DNA of 37,442 nucleotides from Candidatus Scatomonas pullistercoris (GTDB lineage: Bacteria > Bacillota > Clostridia > Lachnospirales > Lachnospiraceae): positions 1 through 37,442 of the forward strand of contig DVOO01000006.1 in assembly GCA_018713515.1 (NCBI GenBank). The letters are read 5' to 3'. Below, piece by piece: positions 22,725 through 31,240 of the stretch. A model generated the notes under the pieces. The model did not search any database and was not told where the DNA came from. It worked only from the letters and a program-made list of their open reading frames with translations. Every line of letters begins with the position of its first letter. Within the stretch, counting starts at the first letter, position 1. The translations under genes were made by a program, and so were the position numbers.

Positions 22725-23168
22725 ATGAAATATTCCACAAAGGTCAGCGACGCCGTCCATATTCTGGCCTTTATCCAACTGAATCCCACCGGCTCCCTGT
22801 CCAGCGACAGTATCGCGGAAAGCATACGCACCAATCCCGGATGCGTGCGCCAGCTTATGTCCGCCCTTCGACGGGCCGGACTTCTGTCCAGCGTAAAGGG
22901 CCGCCCCAGCCCGTCGCTGGCCAAAGCCCCCTCCGCCATTACTCTGCTGGATATCTATAAGGCGGTAGAAGGCGAGAAACCCCTGCTCCACCTGGATACC
23001 CATACCAATCCGGAATGCGGTGTAGGGATCTATATTCAGCTGGCTCTTCAGGATTATTTTGACCGGGTGCAGAGAACGGCCGAAGACGAAATGCGGCGCA
23101 TCACGCTGAAGGATATTCTGGACCGCTACCATGAAAAAGTTTTCCGCTCCGGCCGGAAAGCTTTTTGA
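22725..23168 (+). CDS. Rrf2-family transcriptional regulator
   Basis: 147 residues from ATG 22725, chosen because AGGAGG lies 8 bases upstream; an ATG at 22719 is too close and the longer reading from 22662 overlaps the promoter. The start MKYSTKVSDAVHIL and the winged helix with SIAESIRTNPGCVRQLMSAL are typical of Rrf2 proteins. The three cysteines that hold an Fe-S cluster in IscR are not present (only CGVG and the CVRQ cysteine), so the signal is not a classical [2Fe-2S] cluster. It is divergent from the sirtuin genes and probably controls them. Confidence 0.87.
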   Translation: MKYSTKVSDAVHILAFIQLNPTGSLSSDSIAESIRTNPGCVRQLMSALRRAGLLSSVKGRPSPSLAKAPSAITLLDIYKAVEGEKPLLHLDTHTNPECGVGIYIQLALQDYFDRVQRTAEDEMRRITLKDILDRYHEKVFRSGRKAF

Positions 23169-23183
23169 AGAAAACACAATGCA

Positions 23184-23207
23184 GACGGCACTGGTTGGCA
23201 GTCCGTC
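23184..23207. terminator. Hairpin between the convergent rrf2-type and esterase genes
   Basis: GACGG-c-ACTG (23184-23193) pairs with CAGT-CCGTC (23199-23207), loop GTTGG. There is no clear T tract on either side, so termination is only possible. Confidence 0.35.
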
Positions 23208-23229
23208 AAAAGCTTTCTCTGCAAAATTG

Positions 23230-23922
23230 TTATCTGTTCAGAAGCCATGCAATGCCCGCCGCTGTTCTCTGCGCGGCATTTTTATAATGATTTCCCTGGT
23301 TTAGCTGAAAAAATGTATGTATACCGGATTCGGCGCAGAGCCTTTCCATTTTTTCCGTATTCTCCCGCACCGTTTTCAGATAGGGATTTCTGGTTCTGTT
23401 CTCCCGATCCCCGATGGAAAAATAGGCGCAGTCCGGAAGTCTTTTCATTTCATGGGAAGCAGCATATTCCAGAAATCCCGGAAACCACAGAGAACCGGAT
23501 ATACAGGCAATTCTCGAAAAAAGATCTGTCTGATATAGAGAATACGCTGCGAACAGTCCGGCCAGAGAATACCCTGCCAGCCCTCTCCAGGAAACATCCG
23601 GCGCCAGTTTTTCTGCCTGCGGCATGATTCGTTCCGTTAAAAGCTGCAGATAATCACCGGCGCCGCCGGTACAGGGCGTATGCCCTTCTGAGATCGTAGG
23701 AATATCCCAGGGCGCCATATCATGATTCCAGTCAAGGCCGCTGACGGCGACCAGGGTAAAATCAGGGCTGTCTGCACTGCGCAGAACCTGATAAACATTA
23801 TCCCCTTCCCCTGCAAAAGTGTTCAGATATATAACGGCACTGCGGGAGCCGGAGCCGGGATATACTTCTACTTTTTTATCCTCTATATGAAATTCGTGTT
23901 TCTGTATTTGTCTGCTTTTCAT
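23230..23922 (-). CDS. Alpha/beta hydrolase of the enterochelin-esterase (putative esterase) family
   Basis: About 230 residues. The nucleophile elbow GYSLAG (Ser near 119) and a C-terminal QGNHYKNA with the likely catalytic His are visible, and GDRENRTRNP holds a candidate acidic residue; the NTFAGEGDNVYQVL start and the VAVSGLDWNHDMAPW loop match the Fes/EsteraseD-like group. No signal peptide, so it is cytoplasmic. Possible substrates are siderophore lactones or other esters; nothing nearby makes siderophores. A GTG at 23928 opens the frame, but GGGG spacing favours ATG 23922. A TATAAT at 23965-23960 (minus) with TTGTTT 16 bases upstream is a likely promoter. Confidence 0.8.
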   Translation of the reverse strand: MKSRQIQKHEFHIEDKKVEVYPGSGSRSAVIYLNTFAGEGDNVYQVLRSADSPDFTLVAVSGLDWNHDMAPWDIPTISEGHTPCTGGAGDYLQLLTERIMPQAEKLAPDVSWRGLAGYSLAGLFAAYSLYQTDLFSRIACISGSLWFPGFLEYAASHEMKRLPDCAYFSIGDRENRTRNPYLKTVRENTEKMERLCAESGIHTFFQLNQGNHYKNAAQRTAAGIAWLLNR

Positions 23923-23971
23923 TTTCACATCCCCCCTGCTGAACCTTCTAAGTATTCAAATTATACTATCT

Positions 23972-24487
23972 CTATGGTAAAAAACAAGTACGCAGAGATT
24001 TCGTACATGGTATTAAAAAACTGCCTGTAAAGAGAATACAGTCGATACCCAGAATCAGGCTGCCCAGAGGATGCCCGGCAAATTCCGATTCGTCCATGGT
24101 ATTCAGCTGGTTTATCAGCCCGGCAATTCCTCTGGCCACCACTTCAATGGCGTCCGCCAGCGCCGGAATGACCAGAAAGGCAATCCCTGCAATAATTCCG
24201 ATTATTAGAAGCAGCGCCAGCAGAAAAGCTGCCGGCCTCCGGAGCTTCCGCAGGAGCGGTTTCTCTGTTTTTCTTAAAATGTGTGATTCAAAAAAACGCA
24301 TGGGTACATTTAATATTACCGCTATGATGCAGCCTGTCAAAAGCGGCCTGATAATGCCCGCGCACCGGGACAGGGCTCCGGCTATGGCGCCAATATTCTG
24401 TACGCCAAGGAATATCAGAATACAGGCTGCGGCGATTCCGATAATCCATTTCGCCATTTCCTTTCTTTTCACAGGTGAAAAATTCAT
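23972..24487 (-). pseudogene. AI-2E-family permease, N-terminal fragment
   Basis: From ATG 24487 (AAGGAAG 6 bases upstream) 171 residues can be read. The first 140 match the N-terminal membrane pair of AI-2E/YhhT-type transporters: IIRPLLTGCIIAVILNVPMR, LLALLLIIGIIAGIAFLVIP and GIAGLINQLN. Family members have 340-400 residues with six to eight membrane segments; here after LILGID the frame becomes unrelated and stops at 23972. About two-thirds are missing, and the break adjoins the esterase promoter. It is a truncated relic with no likely function. Confidence 0.75.
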
Positions 24488-24678
24488 TACATCTTCCTTC
24501 AGCCGGATTCTCCATTTCCTGTTTCTGAAGAAGCCGGCGTCCTTTCCAACACGTTTTTCTGCCGGTGCGGCAGGCATTTAAGTTACTGAACAGTTCGCAG
24601 ATCAACCGCGTCTTTTCCCCTTATTTTATCCGCTCTTTCTCCCTGTTACAACTGTCATAATTTCCGTTGTGTATATAC
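24488..24678. other. Spacer upstream of the AI-2E relic
   Basis: No gene is visible. It contains the 5' region of the AI-2E relic (an upstream in-frame extension to 24577 with no ribosome site) and A/T-rich sequence leading to the terminator at 24679. Confidence 0.5.
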
Positions 24679-24713
24679 AAAAAAAGCGAAGTATAAATTT
24701 GTTTCATACTTCG
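24679..24713 (-). terminator. Intrinsic terminator downstream of the UroD-family gene
   Basis: Minus-strand stem CGAAGTAT (24713-24706)/ATACTTCG (24694-24687), then C and TTTTTTT. It is about 180 bases past the UroD-family stop. Confidence 0.75.
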
Positions 24714-24800
24714 GACAGACTGACGCAGGAATTTAAACCTTTGCCAATTATTTTCAATTTCCGTTTTTGCTGATACAGAAGCCCGGATAATCGCATTGCA

Positions 24801-24828
24801 GAGCGCCTGATCTTTAAACCAGGCGCTC
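24801..24828. repeat. 9-bp inverted repeat GAGCGCCTG/CAGGCGCTC
   Basis: Perfect arms 24801-24809 and 24820-24828, 10-base loop. No T tract follows on either strand; it could be an mRNA 3'-end stabiliser for the UroD-family transcript. Confidence 0.5.
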
Positions 24829-24894
24829 TAAGAATATCTGTCATACATTTTTTGAAAAGAATTATTCATTTCAGGTTACCGGCAAATGGAATGT

Positions 24895-25878
24895 TCACTT
24901 AAACTCTTTGTATGGATTATATTCATCGCGATGGCGAAAATACACATCCATCATAGCTTCTGCCAGATCCGGTCTGGATGCTGCAGGTGTAAAGATCAAA
25001 GCATCTTTTGGGCCCAGCGTTCGGAGCTGTCTCATGGCGTCCTCAACCGCATCATCAACGGTTGCTTCCGGGGTATCGAGAACCTGCGCATTTATTGACA
25101 TCATAAACAGCAGTTTTCCGCCCATCCGCTCTGCCGCTGCTGCCTGGTCGTTGTATGGATAAAACAGTCCCAGCACCATCTGAGCTCCCATATCATAAAT
25201 ATCCTCTAATAGTGACTCAATTTTTCCGCAGCTGTGATGGCAGCAGATAATGCCATTTTCTTTCATGGCATCATATATCTGTTTTTCATAAGGCTTAATG
25301 AATTCACAGAACATATCACGGGACATAAACTCGCTTTTTTGATGTCCAAAATCATCAAGATTAATAATAATGTCCGGATGATAGTGTTCTTTAATCAAAG
25401 GTATCATTTTGACGCGATAATCCGTTATCGCCTGCATGAGTTCCTTAAATGCTTCCGGTTCTGTATATAAAGATTCTAATGCTGTCTGGAATCCCACAAG
25501 CGCATGCAGCCTCTCCCAGGGGCCGCTTTCCCAGAAGAACATGGAAAGTTTATTCTCCCGATCCAATTTTTCGCAGGCTGCTTTGGCCGGAGTCCAGTCG
25601 ATGGCGTCAATATCCGGAAATTTTACCTGCTGGCGCCATTTTGTAATATCCTTGCAGGGTTCTCTCCCTGGAAGAGGACTTGCGCCGCCAATATCGGATT
25701 CAAATTCCCACCAGCAGCCCCAATAATCATAACCGCTTCCACATTGTCCCAGGGCATAAGGCGGACGCTCTCTGACAACATCCGTGGCCATGATCATTTC
25801 AAAATCTGCCATACTCGGAATATATTTCGCCTTTCCGTCATGTGCGATTGCGTGAAGTGCGTTTTCACGTCCAGTCAT
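24895..25878 (-). CDS. UroD-family (corrinoid methyltransferase-like) protein
   Basis: 327 residues with the fold of uroporphyrinogen decarboxylase. In anaerobes most such proteins are not heme enzymes but Zn-dependent methyltransferases (MtaA/MtbA type) or demethylases that hand methyl groups to or from corrinoids. Here HHSCGK (His 214, 215, Cys 217) gives the first zinc ligands, DIIINLDDFGHQ the metal-site strand, and FTPAASRPDLAEAMM the C-terminal segment. AAGGGAGG precedes the ATG. It is divergent from a LysR regulator. The corrinoid protein partner is not adjacent, so substrate is open; nearby corrinoid salvage supports the methyltransferase reading. Confidence 0.78.
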   Translation of the reverse strand: MTGRENALHAIAHDGKAKYIPSMADFEMIMATDVVRERPPYALGQCGSGYDYWGCWWEFESDIGGASPLPGREPCKDITKWRQQVKFPDIDAIDWTPAKAACEKLDRENKLSMFFWESGPWERLHALVGFQTALESLYTEPEAFKELMQAITDYRVKMIPLIKEHYHPDIIINLDDFGHQKSEFMSRDMFCEFIKPYEKQIYDAMKENGIICCHHSCGKIESLLEDIYDMGAQMVLGLFYPYNDQAAAAERMGGKLLFMMSINAQVLDTPEATVDDAVEDAMRQLRTLGPKDALIFTPAASRPDLAEAMMDVYFRHRDEYNPYKEFK

Positions 25879-25899
25879 AAAATCAGCCTCCCTTTCTCC

Positions 25900-26087
25900 A
25901 TTAATTTTGCAAATACAAGTTATATCCGGATGCTTTTGTCCGTAATCATCTGGATTTATTCACAATATAGCACCAAATCTCCATATTTTACAGTAATTAA
26001 AAGAGGAATATATCATTTCCATTTTGGAAAGGTTTTTTCTTTTCAGTATGGTACTTTCCGGTTATAATAAAATAAGGAGGAGAAGCA
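25900..26087. promoter_or_regulatory. Divergent control region of the UroD-family gene and lysR gene
   Basis: Plus strand: TATAAT at 26063-26068 with TTTTCA (26040-26045) 17 bases upstream serves the LysR gene. GGAAAG (26026-26031) and CTTTCC (26054-26059) form an inverted repeat around that -35, a plausible LysR box. Minus strand: TATAAC near 25924 is a possible -10 for the UroD-family gene, with no clear -35, as expected for an activated promoter. Confidence 0.5.
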
Positions 26088-27002
26088 ATGATACCTTATG
26101 ATCTGCAGCATATTTCATTCGTTCAAATTGAGATTTTTTTTCGATGTGCGGAGCTGAAAAACTTCACGAAAGCCGCAACCGAACTCAATATTACTCCCGG
26201 CATGGTCAGCAAAAAAATTGCAGCTTTGGAAACAGCGCTGCAGCTTCCGCTGTTTATCCGGAAAAACAACCGCGTGGCACTTTCAAAAGAAGGCGCTGAA
26301 TTATATAATGCATGGAAAAAACCGGTGGAATCCCTGATTGCTTCGGCAGCAGATTTACAGGAACAGTGCAGGAAAAATAGTACTATAGAAGTTTATATCT
26401 GGAGCGCGACAAATCCGGAACGATTTCTTGTTCCATTGATCAACGCAATTACAGCCGAAAACGATGTTCCTTTTCGAATTCATCTAAATGATAACCCTTG
26501 TATTTTGGATGACATCGCCTCCGGCAAACTGGATATTGCTTTTATTCCTAAATTTGCGGAAAGAGGAATAAAAGAAGTGGATAATCTTGATTGTTTTCTG
26601 GCACTGCCTTCTCCTTTATATGCTGCTTTGTCAGCGGATAACCCTCTGGCCAAAAAAGAGCTGCTCCGTGTTGACGATCTTCGGGATTTATACCTTCTGG
26701 TTGAGGAAGGGACAGTAAGCTGGTATACGGATATGCTAAAAGAATTGTGTCAGGCCCATGGTTTTGCCGCACGGATTAAGGTAGTAGAGAAGCACGTTTA
26801 TAATTCCAGCTTTTTTAACATGGATCCCGATTGTGCCATCATCACTGATAAATACATTCATGCTTTTTCATATAATGCCATAGAGTACCGGGAAATACAA
26901 AACACGGAGAGCGGTCTTTTGATGATCTTCAGGAAGGATGCTCCGCCTCACACTCAGACGCTTCTGAAATATGCATGGAATTTTTACAAGGAATTTAGAT
27001 AA
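26088..27002 (+). CDS. LysR-family transcriptional regulator
   Basis: 304 residues. The N-terminal winged helix is typical: FVQIEIFFRCAELKNFTKAA, ITPGMVSKKIAALETAL and LFIRKNNRVALSKEGAELYN. The C-terminal periplasmic-binding-like effector domain follows from about residue 95. AAGGAGG lies 8 bases before the ATG. The gene is visibly more A/T-rich than its neighbours, which could indicate later acquisition. The divergent arrangement with the UroD-family gene is the classical LysR layout, so that gene is the likely target. The ligand is unknown. Confidence 0.9.
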   Translation: MIPYDLQHISFVQIEIFFRCAELKNFTKAATELNITPGMVSKKIAALETALQLPLFIRKNNRVALSKEGAELYNAWKKPVESLIASAADLQEQCRKNSTIEVYIWSATNPERFLVPLINAITAENDVPFRIHLNDNPCILDDIASGKLDIAFIPKFAERGIKEVDNLDCFLALPSPLYAALSADNPLAKKELLRVDDLRDLYLLVEEGTVSWYTDMLKELCQAHGFAARIKVVEKHVYNSSFFNMDPDCAIITDKYIHAFSYNAIEYREIQNTESGLLMIFRKDAPPHTQTLLKYAWNFYKEFR

Positions 27003-27015
27003 GTCTGTTTTTTGC

Positions 27016-27057
27016 ATAAGAAAAACCCCATGCTTTTCAGCGTGAGGTCTTTCTTAT
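27016..27057. terminator. Bidirectional terminator between lysR and the caspase-like gene
   Basis: ATAAGAAA (27016-27023) pairs with TTTCTTAT (27050-27057), with partial inner pairing. It lies between convergent genes; the stem itself ends in A/T runs that give U-rich tails in either direction. Confidence 0.6.
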
Positions 27058-27061
27058 CCAA

Positions 27062-29434
27062 TCACCCAATACCCATCTGCTTTTTCATCTCCTGAAGCTG
27101 CGCGGACAAGTCCTCCAGCGTAGTGGAATCTCCTTCATACAGGCTTCCGCCAAAGGAACCGGATGCATAGATCTGTTCGTGATACGAATTGAATGCATTT
27201 TCATCAACAGCTTCATCATTCAGATAATATTCCATTCCGGTCACATATGCTCCGGACATGATTTCTGCAGATTTCAGAGTAGTATCTGTTACAAATGTGC
27301 CATTTTCAAGCTTCAGGAGGTTCAATTCCACATTCGAACCGGACCAGCCCGTTACCAGATAGAAGTTTCCATTCCACTCTGTGTACAGGCAATGACGTCC
27401 AATATCGCTCTGCTGTACATAGGCTCCCTCATATACACAGACCGGCGTTCCATTTTCCATGGTCCACACATCCAGGGCCGGCCAGGCACAGTATTCAATT
27501 CCCTGCGGATACGGAACGGCGTAGCCAATCACCAGCTCATCCGTGCCATCCTGATCAAAGTCCACAAGCCTCAGAAGGAAAACTCCTGTGTAATTCGTAC
27601 CGTACGTCTGTTCATAGAACTGCAGTTCTCCATACTTTTCCTCGTACTGGCTGACAATGTCCCCATACCCGGCAGAAGAATTCTGACCCGGAGTTAACCG
27701 CAGTACCATGTCTTCCTTTACTGTAACTGTCTGCTGTATCTCTTCCCCGTCCGCCGTAACCCGGACCGTGTAGGTGCCCGGCGCAAGCGTTATCCGGTAT
27801 ACCTCTTCCCCGGCATCATTTTTTGAAAGGACAGGCTCCTGTATATGGCCATTGATTCCATTTTCATCATCCGCGGCCCATACCTCCACAGATGCGTCCG
27901 ACAGAAATGTTCCGCCGCTGTCTTCCGGGATAATATCCAGATCTGCCGCATCCAGCGCGATCTCCGTATAGGCGGCATTGTTCTCAAAGGTCAGATCCGA
28001 AAGCTCCAGGGTCACTGTTTTCAGCAGCCAGCTTCCATAATTGATATCTATCTGATAAGTCCCGCCGGGGTCAACATCCGCTATGGAGAATGAACCGCCG
28101 TCCAGCTCTGAACCGCCAACTCTCCGGCTGTAGGGTTTTGTTGTCCCGTCTTCCAGCACCTGCATGACGTGTATGGAAAGCTGATCCGTATCCAGTGCGC
28201 CTTCTTCCCAGTCAAGGGTCACATCCAGATAAGGATCCACCAGGCGGAACGGCGCCTGCTGTCCCATCACAAAACGGCCGCCCCAGAAATTTACATTTTC
28301 ACCAAAGCTGTCTTCATAAGCGGTTACAGCCTGATCCAGCGCGTCCGCGATCTCCGTGTAGCATCCATTCTGCATCTGGGTCAGATTCCGGGCCGCTGCG
28401 CTTAAGACTTCATTGGAATACAGAATATTAATTGCATCACTTGCGCCTACATACGCATCAACCCCCTTGTCAAGCAGGGCCTGGGCCAGGCGCCCGCCAT
28501 CTGCCCCGCTGTAGCAGGCCCCGGTAAAAAACAGGCCGCCCTCTACCTGGGTGGTATATTTATCAAAAAAGCGATAGTTTACGGCATACGTATTTCCGCC
28601 GCTTACATTCAAAAGAGGCGGGCCTCCGTCATCTGGCTTCTGCCTGTCCTCCGCGTATAAAGCCTCTTTTTCCGGCGTCATTTTTTCATCCAGTACCAGG
28701 GCAGCCACAACTTCCCCGTTTTTTTCTGTGTAGATTCCGCCATGCCCTCTCCAGAACAGGGCCCGTATCTGATCTTCATCTAGGGCTCCCAGAATATCCT
28801 GCAGTTCTGCAGCTGTCAGATCCCCGTCATAGTCGTATGACTGAAACCCGCTGACACTGCGGGAAATCGTCTCACCCGCGTTTTCATGGCCCGCGTTTTC
28901 CAGTCCGGATGTAAGATTCACCGTTATGATCCCCTGCTCTCCTCCTCCGGACCAGGCATCCTGGATGGGCGGCAGGTAAACGGATGTGGAGCCGTCATGC
29001 AAAAAGAAGGATACGGAAGCGCCTTCCCCGCAATAGGCCGCATCGGCAATTTCTCCGTTATCCACAAGCTCCAGGGCATAATCATAGACCGCCGCGGCCG
29101 CTTCCTCCAATCTTGCCGTATCATACTCCAGCATACCGTTCTCATTCAGCCAGGGGGCAATAATTTCATCCACCCGTTCACTGATCTGAGAAGCCATCTG
29201 ATAGCGTTCCCCGGCTTCCGCAGAGCTTCGCACATGTCCTCCCCCTGCCAGAAAATACCAGCTCAGGAACCCGGCTGCCCCGCCGCTAAGAAGCAGGGCC
29301 AGAACAAGAATGAATGTTTTTTTCTGCCGTTTCTTCTTCCGCGGCCCGCTTTCATTGACAGGCAGCGGATTTCCGCAGCCGGGACAAAACTTTTCCCGCC
29401 CGGTCAGGGGCCGTCCACAGTTATTGCAAAACAT
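27062..29434 (-). CDS. Membrane protein with zinc ribbon and caspase-like (clan CD) peptidase domain
   Basis: 790 residues. Zinc ribbon Cys 3, 6, 17, 20; a basic stretch; one membrane segment (40-63). Outside, about 160-390 shows the pattern of clan CD cysteine peptidases (clostripain, gingipain, caspase): strand IITVNLTSG, then ALFWRGHGG with His 231, and GLFFTGACYSGADGG with Cys 307, plus VDAYVGASDAI. After that come beta-rich regions (VTLDWEEG, EGGTYQIDINYG-like carboxypeptidase-regulatory repeat near 455-490, and another near 560-590) and a C-terminal FG-GAP-like stretch (FDQDGTDELVIGYAVPYPQG). Substrate and activation are unknown. No secretion signal other than the membrane segment. Inactive homologue is possible. 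Confidence 0.7.
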   Translation of the reverse strand: MFCNNCGRPLTGREKFCPGCGNPLPVNESGPRKKKRQKKTFILVLALLLSGGAAGFLSWYFLAGGGHVRSSAEAGERYQMASQISERVDEIIAPWLNENGMLEYDTARLEEAAAAVYDYALELVDNGEIADAAYCGEGASVSFFLHDGSTSVYLPPIQDAWSGGGEQGIITVNLTSGLENAGHENAGETISRSVSGFQSYDYDGDLTAAELQDILGALDEDQIRALFWRGHGGIYTEKNGEVVAALVLDEKMTPEKEALYAEDRQKPDDGGPPLLNVSGGNTYAVNYRFFDKYTTQVEGGLFFTGACYSGADGGRLAQALLDKGVDAYVGASDAINILYSNEVLSAAARNLTQMQNGCYTEIADALDQAVTAYEDSFGENVNFWGGRFVMGQQAPFRLVDPYLDVTLDWEEGALDTDQLSIHVMQVLEDGTTKPYSRRVGGSELDGGSFSIADVDPGGTYQIDINYGSWLLKTVTLELSDLTFENNAAYTEIALDAADLDIIPEDSGGTFLSDASVEVWAADDENGINGHIQEPVLSKNDAGEEVYRITLAPGTYTVRVTADGEEIQQTVTVKEDMVLRLTPGQNSSAGYGDIVSQYEEKYGELQFYEQTYGTNYTGVFLLRLVDFDQDGTDELVIGYAVPYPQGIEYCAWPALDVWTMENGTPVCVYEGAYVQQSDIGRHCLYTEWNGNFYLVTGWSGSNVELNLLKLENGTFVTDTTLKSAEIMSGAYVTGMEYYLNDEAVDENAFNSYHEQIYASGSFGGSLYEGDSTTLEDLSAQLQEMKKQMGIG

Positions 29435-29540
29435 GCATCTATTTCCTCCCGCTTCTCTTTTTCATAATTCTGCTGCACAGAAAAATCCTCCCTCAGATAT
29501 TCTGCTTATCATCATACCATGTTTTCTGTCAAAGCAAAAG

Positions 29541-29590
29541 AAAAACTCTACGCAAATCGTCCTGATCGTTGGATTTCACATAGAGTTTTT
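29541..29590. terminator. Terminator downstream of hcp
   Basis: AAAAACTCTA (29541-29550) and TAGAGTTTTT (29581-29590) form a perfect 10-bp stem whose outer part gives a T tail in both directions; an inner AAATC/GATTT pairing is possible. It serves hcp on the minus strand. Confidence 0.8.
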
Positions 29591-29614
29591 CATATTTCCT
29601 GTTTTCTGGAATTT

Positions 29615-31210
29615 TTATCCGAGAATCTCCTGCAGGTCTTTCTCCGGCGTGGAAACCGGAGCGATCTGGTAATTTTTCACCAGGTACTCCAGAACGTTTC
29701 CGGAAAGAAACGCGGGAAGCGTGGGCCCCAGGCGCATATTCTTCACGCCCAGGTACAAAAGCGTCAGAAGAATGCACACCGCCTTCTGTTCATACCAGGA
29801 CAGGATCAGGGTGAGAGGCAGGTCGTTCACCCCGCAGCCAAATGCATCTGCCAGCGCCAGAGCCACCTTGATTGCGCCATAGGCGTCGTTGCACTGTCCC
29901 ATATCCAGCAGACGCGGCAGGCCTCCAACCGTGCCAAGATCCAGGTCGTTGAACCGGTATTTCCCGCAGGCCAGAGTTAATACGACCGTATCCTCCGGCG
30001 TCTGTTTTACAAATTCTGTATAGTAATTCCGTCCGGACCGCGCTCCGTCGCATCCGCCCACCAGGAAAATATGCCGGATCGCGCCGCTCTTGACCGCTGC
30101 GATTACCTGATCCGCCAGGCTCAGAATCGTTCCGTGGCCAAATCCGGTGCTCACCGTCATGCCGCCGTTTAATCCCGTAAACTGCCGGTCCTCCGGATAG
30201 CCTCCCAGTTCCAGCGCCTTCTCAATCACCGGCGTAAAATCTTTCTCCGGACCAATATGGACTGTACCCGGATACGCCACCATTTCCGTGGTGAAAACCC
30301 GGTCCCGGTAGCTGTCCTTCGGCGGCATCAGACAGTTGGTGGTGAAAAGGACCGGCGCCGGAAGATCCGCGAACTCTTTCTGCTGATTCTGCCACGCGGT
30401 TCCGAAATTTCCTTTAAGATGGGGATATTTCTTCAGCTCCGGATATCCGTGGGCCGGCAGCATCTCCCCGTGGGTGTAAATATTAATTCCTTTATCCTTT
30501 GTCTGTTCCAGCAGCTGTTTCAGATCATAAAGATCATGGCCGGTCACCACAATAAACGGCCCTTTTTCCACCTTTAAGGACACAACGGCGGGAACCGGCG
30601 TCCCGTAGGTCTCCGTGTTGGCCCGATCCAGCAGCTCCATGCAGGCATAATTCTGCTGTCCCACCTCCATTACAACCGGAAGCAGTTCTTCCATTCCCCA
30701 GTCCTCGCCGATGGCGCACAGCGCTTTTGCGAAAAACCAGTTGACCGCCTGGTCTGTATAGCCCAGCACCTCCGCATGATATGCATAAGCTGCCATTCCC
30801 CGGATACCGAACAGAATCAGGGATTTCAGAGAACGGATATCTTCCTCTGCGCCCCACAGCCGGTTCATGTCATAATCATCATTCCGTCCGCAGGCAGTCC
30901 CGCATCCCCCGCATTCAGGAACAAGGCGGTTCTTTTCCCCATGCACCCGGCCGATCAATCCGCGAATAAACGCCTCGTCAAAATTTACGTTCGTAACTGT
31001 GGCAAACAGCCCCTCTTTTATAAGCCGCCAGACCTTCTCTCCCGGATCCGCCTGTCCTTCTATCGCTCTGGCCAGGCTCACAAGGGCTCCCGTCAGTTCA
31101 TCCTGCAGCTGCGCAAGATCTGCGGATTTTCCGCACACTCCGGCTTTTCCTGTACAGCCGGTACATCCGGCTGTCTGTTCGCACTGAAAGCAAAACATCT
31201 GCTGATCCAT
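29615..31210 (-). CDS. hcp: Hybrid cluster protein (hydroxylamine reductase)
   Basis: 531 residues, normal length for the short anaerobe class. N-terminal cysteines 7, 10, 19 and 26 bind the proximal Fe-S cluster. The hybrid cluster ligands lie in the VLFTTNCLMPP, VGGCDGARSGRNYY, VLTLACGKYRFN and C-terminal segments, all intact. Hcp reduces hydroxylamine in vitro and NO in vivo, and is linked to nitrosative stress protection; it also takes part in protein S-nitrosylation. It follows a ferredoxin-domain gene on the same strand, likely its electron donor. Divergently, a Crp/Fnr-type gene is placed to control both. Confidence 0.95.
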   Translation of the reverse strand: MDQQMFCFQCEQTAGCTGCTGKAGVCGKSADLAQLQDELTGALVSLARAIEGQADPGEKVWRLIKEGLFATVTNVNFDEAFIRGLIGRVHGEKNRLVPECGGCGTACGRNDDYDMNRLWGAEEDIRSLKSLILFGIRGMAAYAYHAEVLGYTDQAVNWFFAKALCAIGEDWGMEELLPVVMEVGQQNYACMELLDRANTETYGTPVPAVVSLKVEKGPFIVVTGHDLYDLKQLLEQTKDKGINIYTHGEMLPAHGYPELKKYPHLKGNFGTAWQNQQKEFADLPAPVLFTTNCLMPPKDSYRDRVFTTEMVAYPGTVHIGPEKDFTPVIEKALELGGYPEDRQFTGLNGGMTVSTGFGHGTILSLADQVIAAVKSGAIRHIFLVGGCDGARSGRNYYTEFVKQTPEDTVVLTLACGKYRFNDLDLGTVGGLPRLLDMGQCNDAYGAIKVALALADAFGCGVNDLPLTLILSWYEQKAVCILLTLLYLGVKNMRLGPTLPAFLSGNVLEYLVKNYQIAPVSTPEKDLQEILG

Positions 31211-31240
31211 TCTTCCATTCCTCCGTTTTTCAATTTTTTC

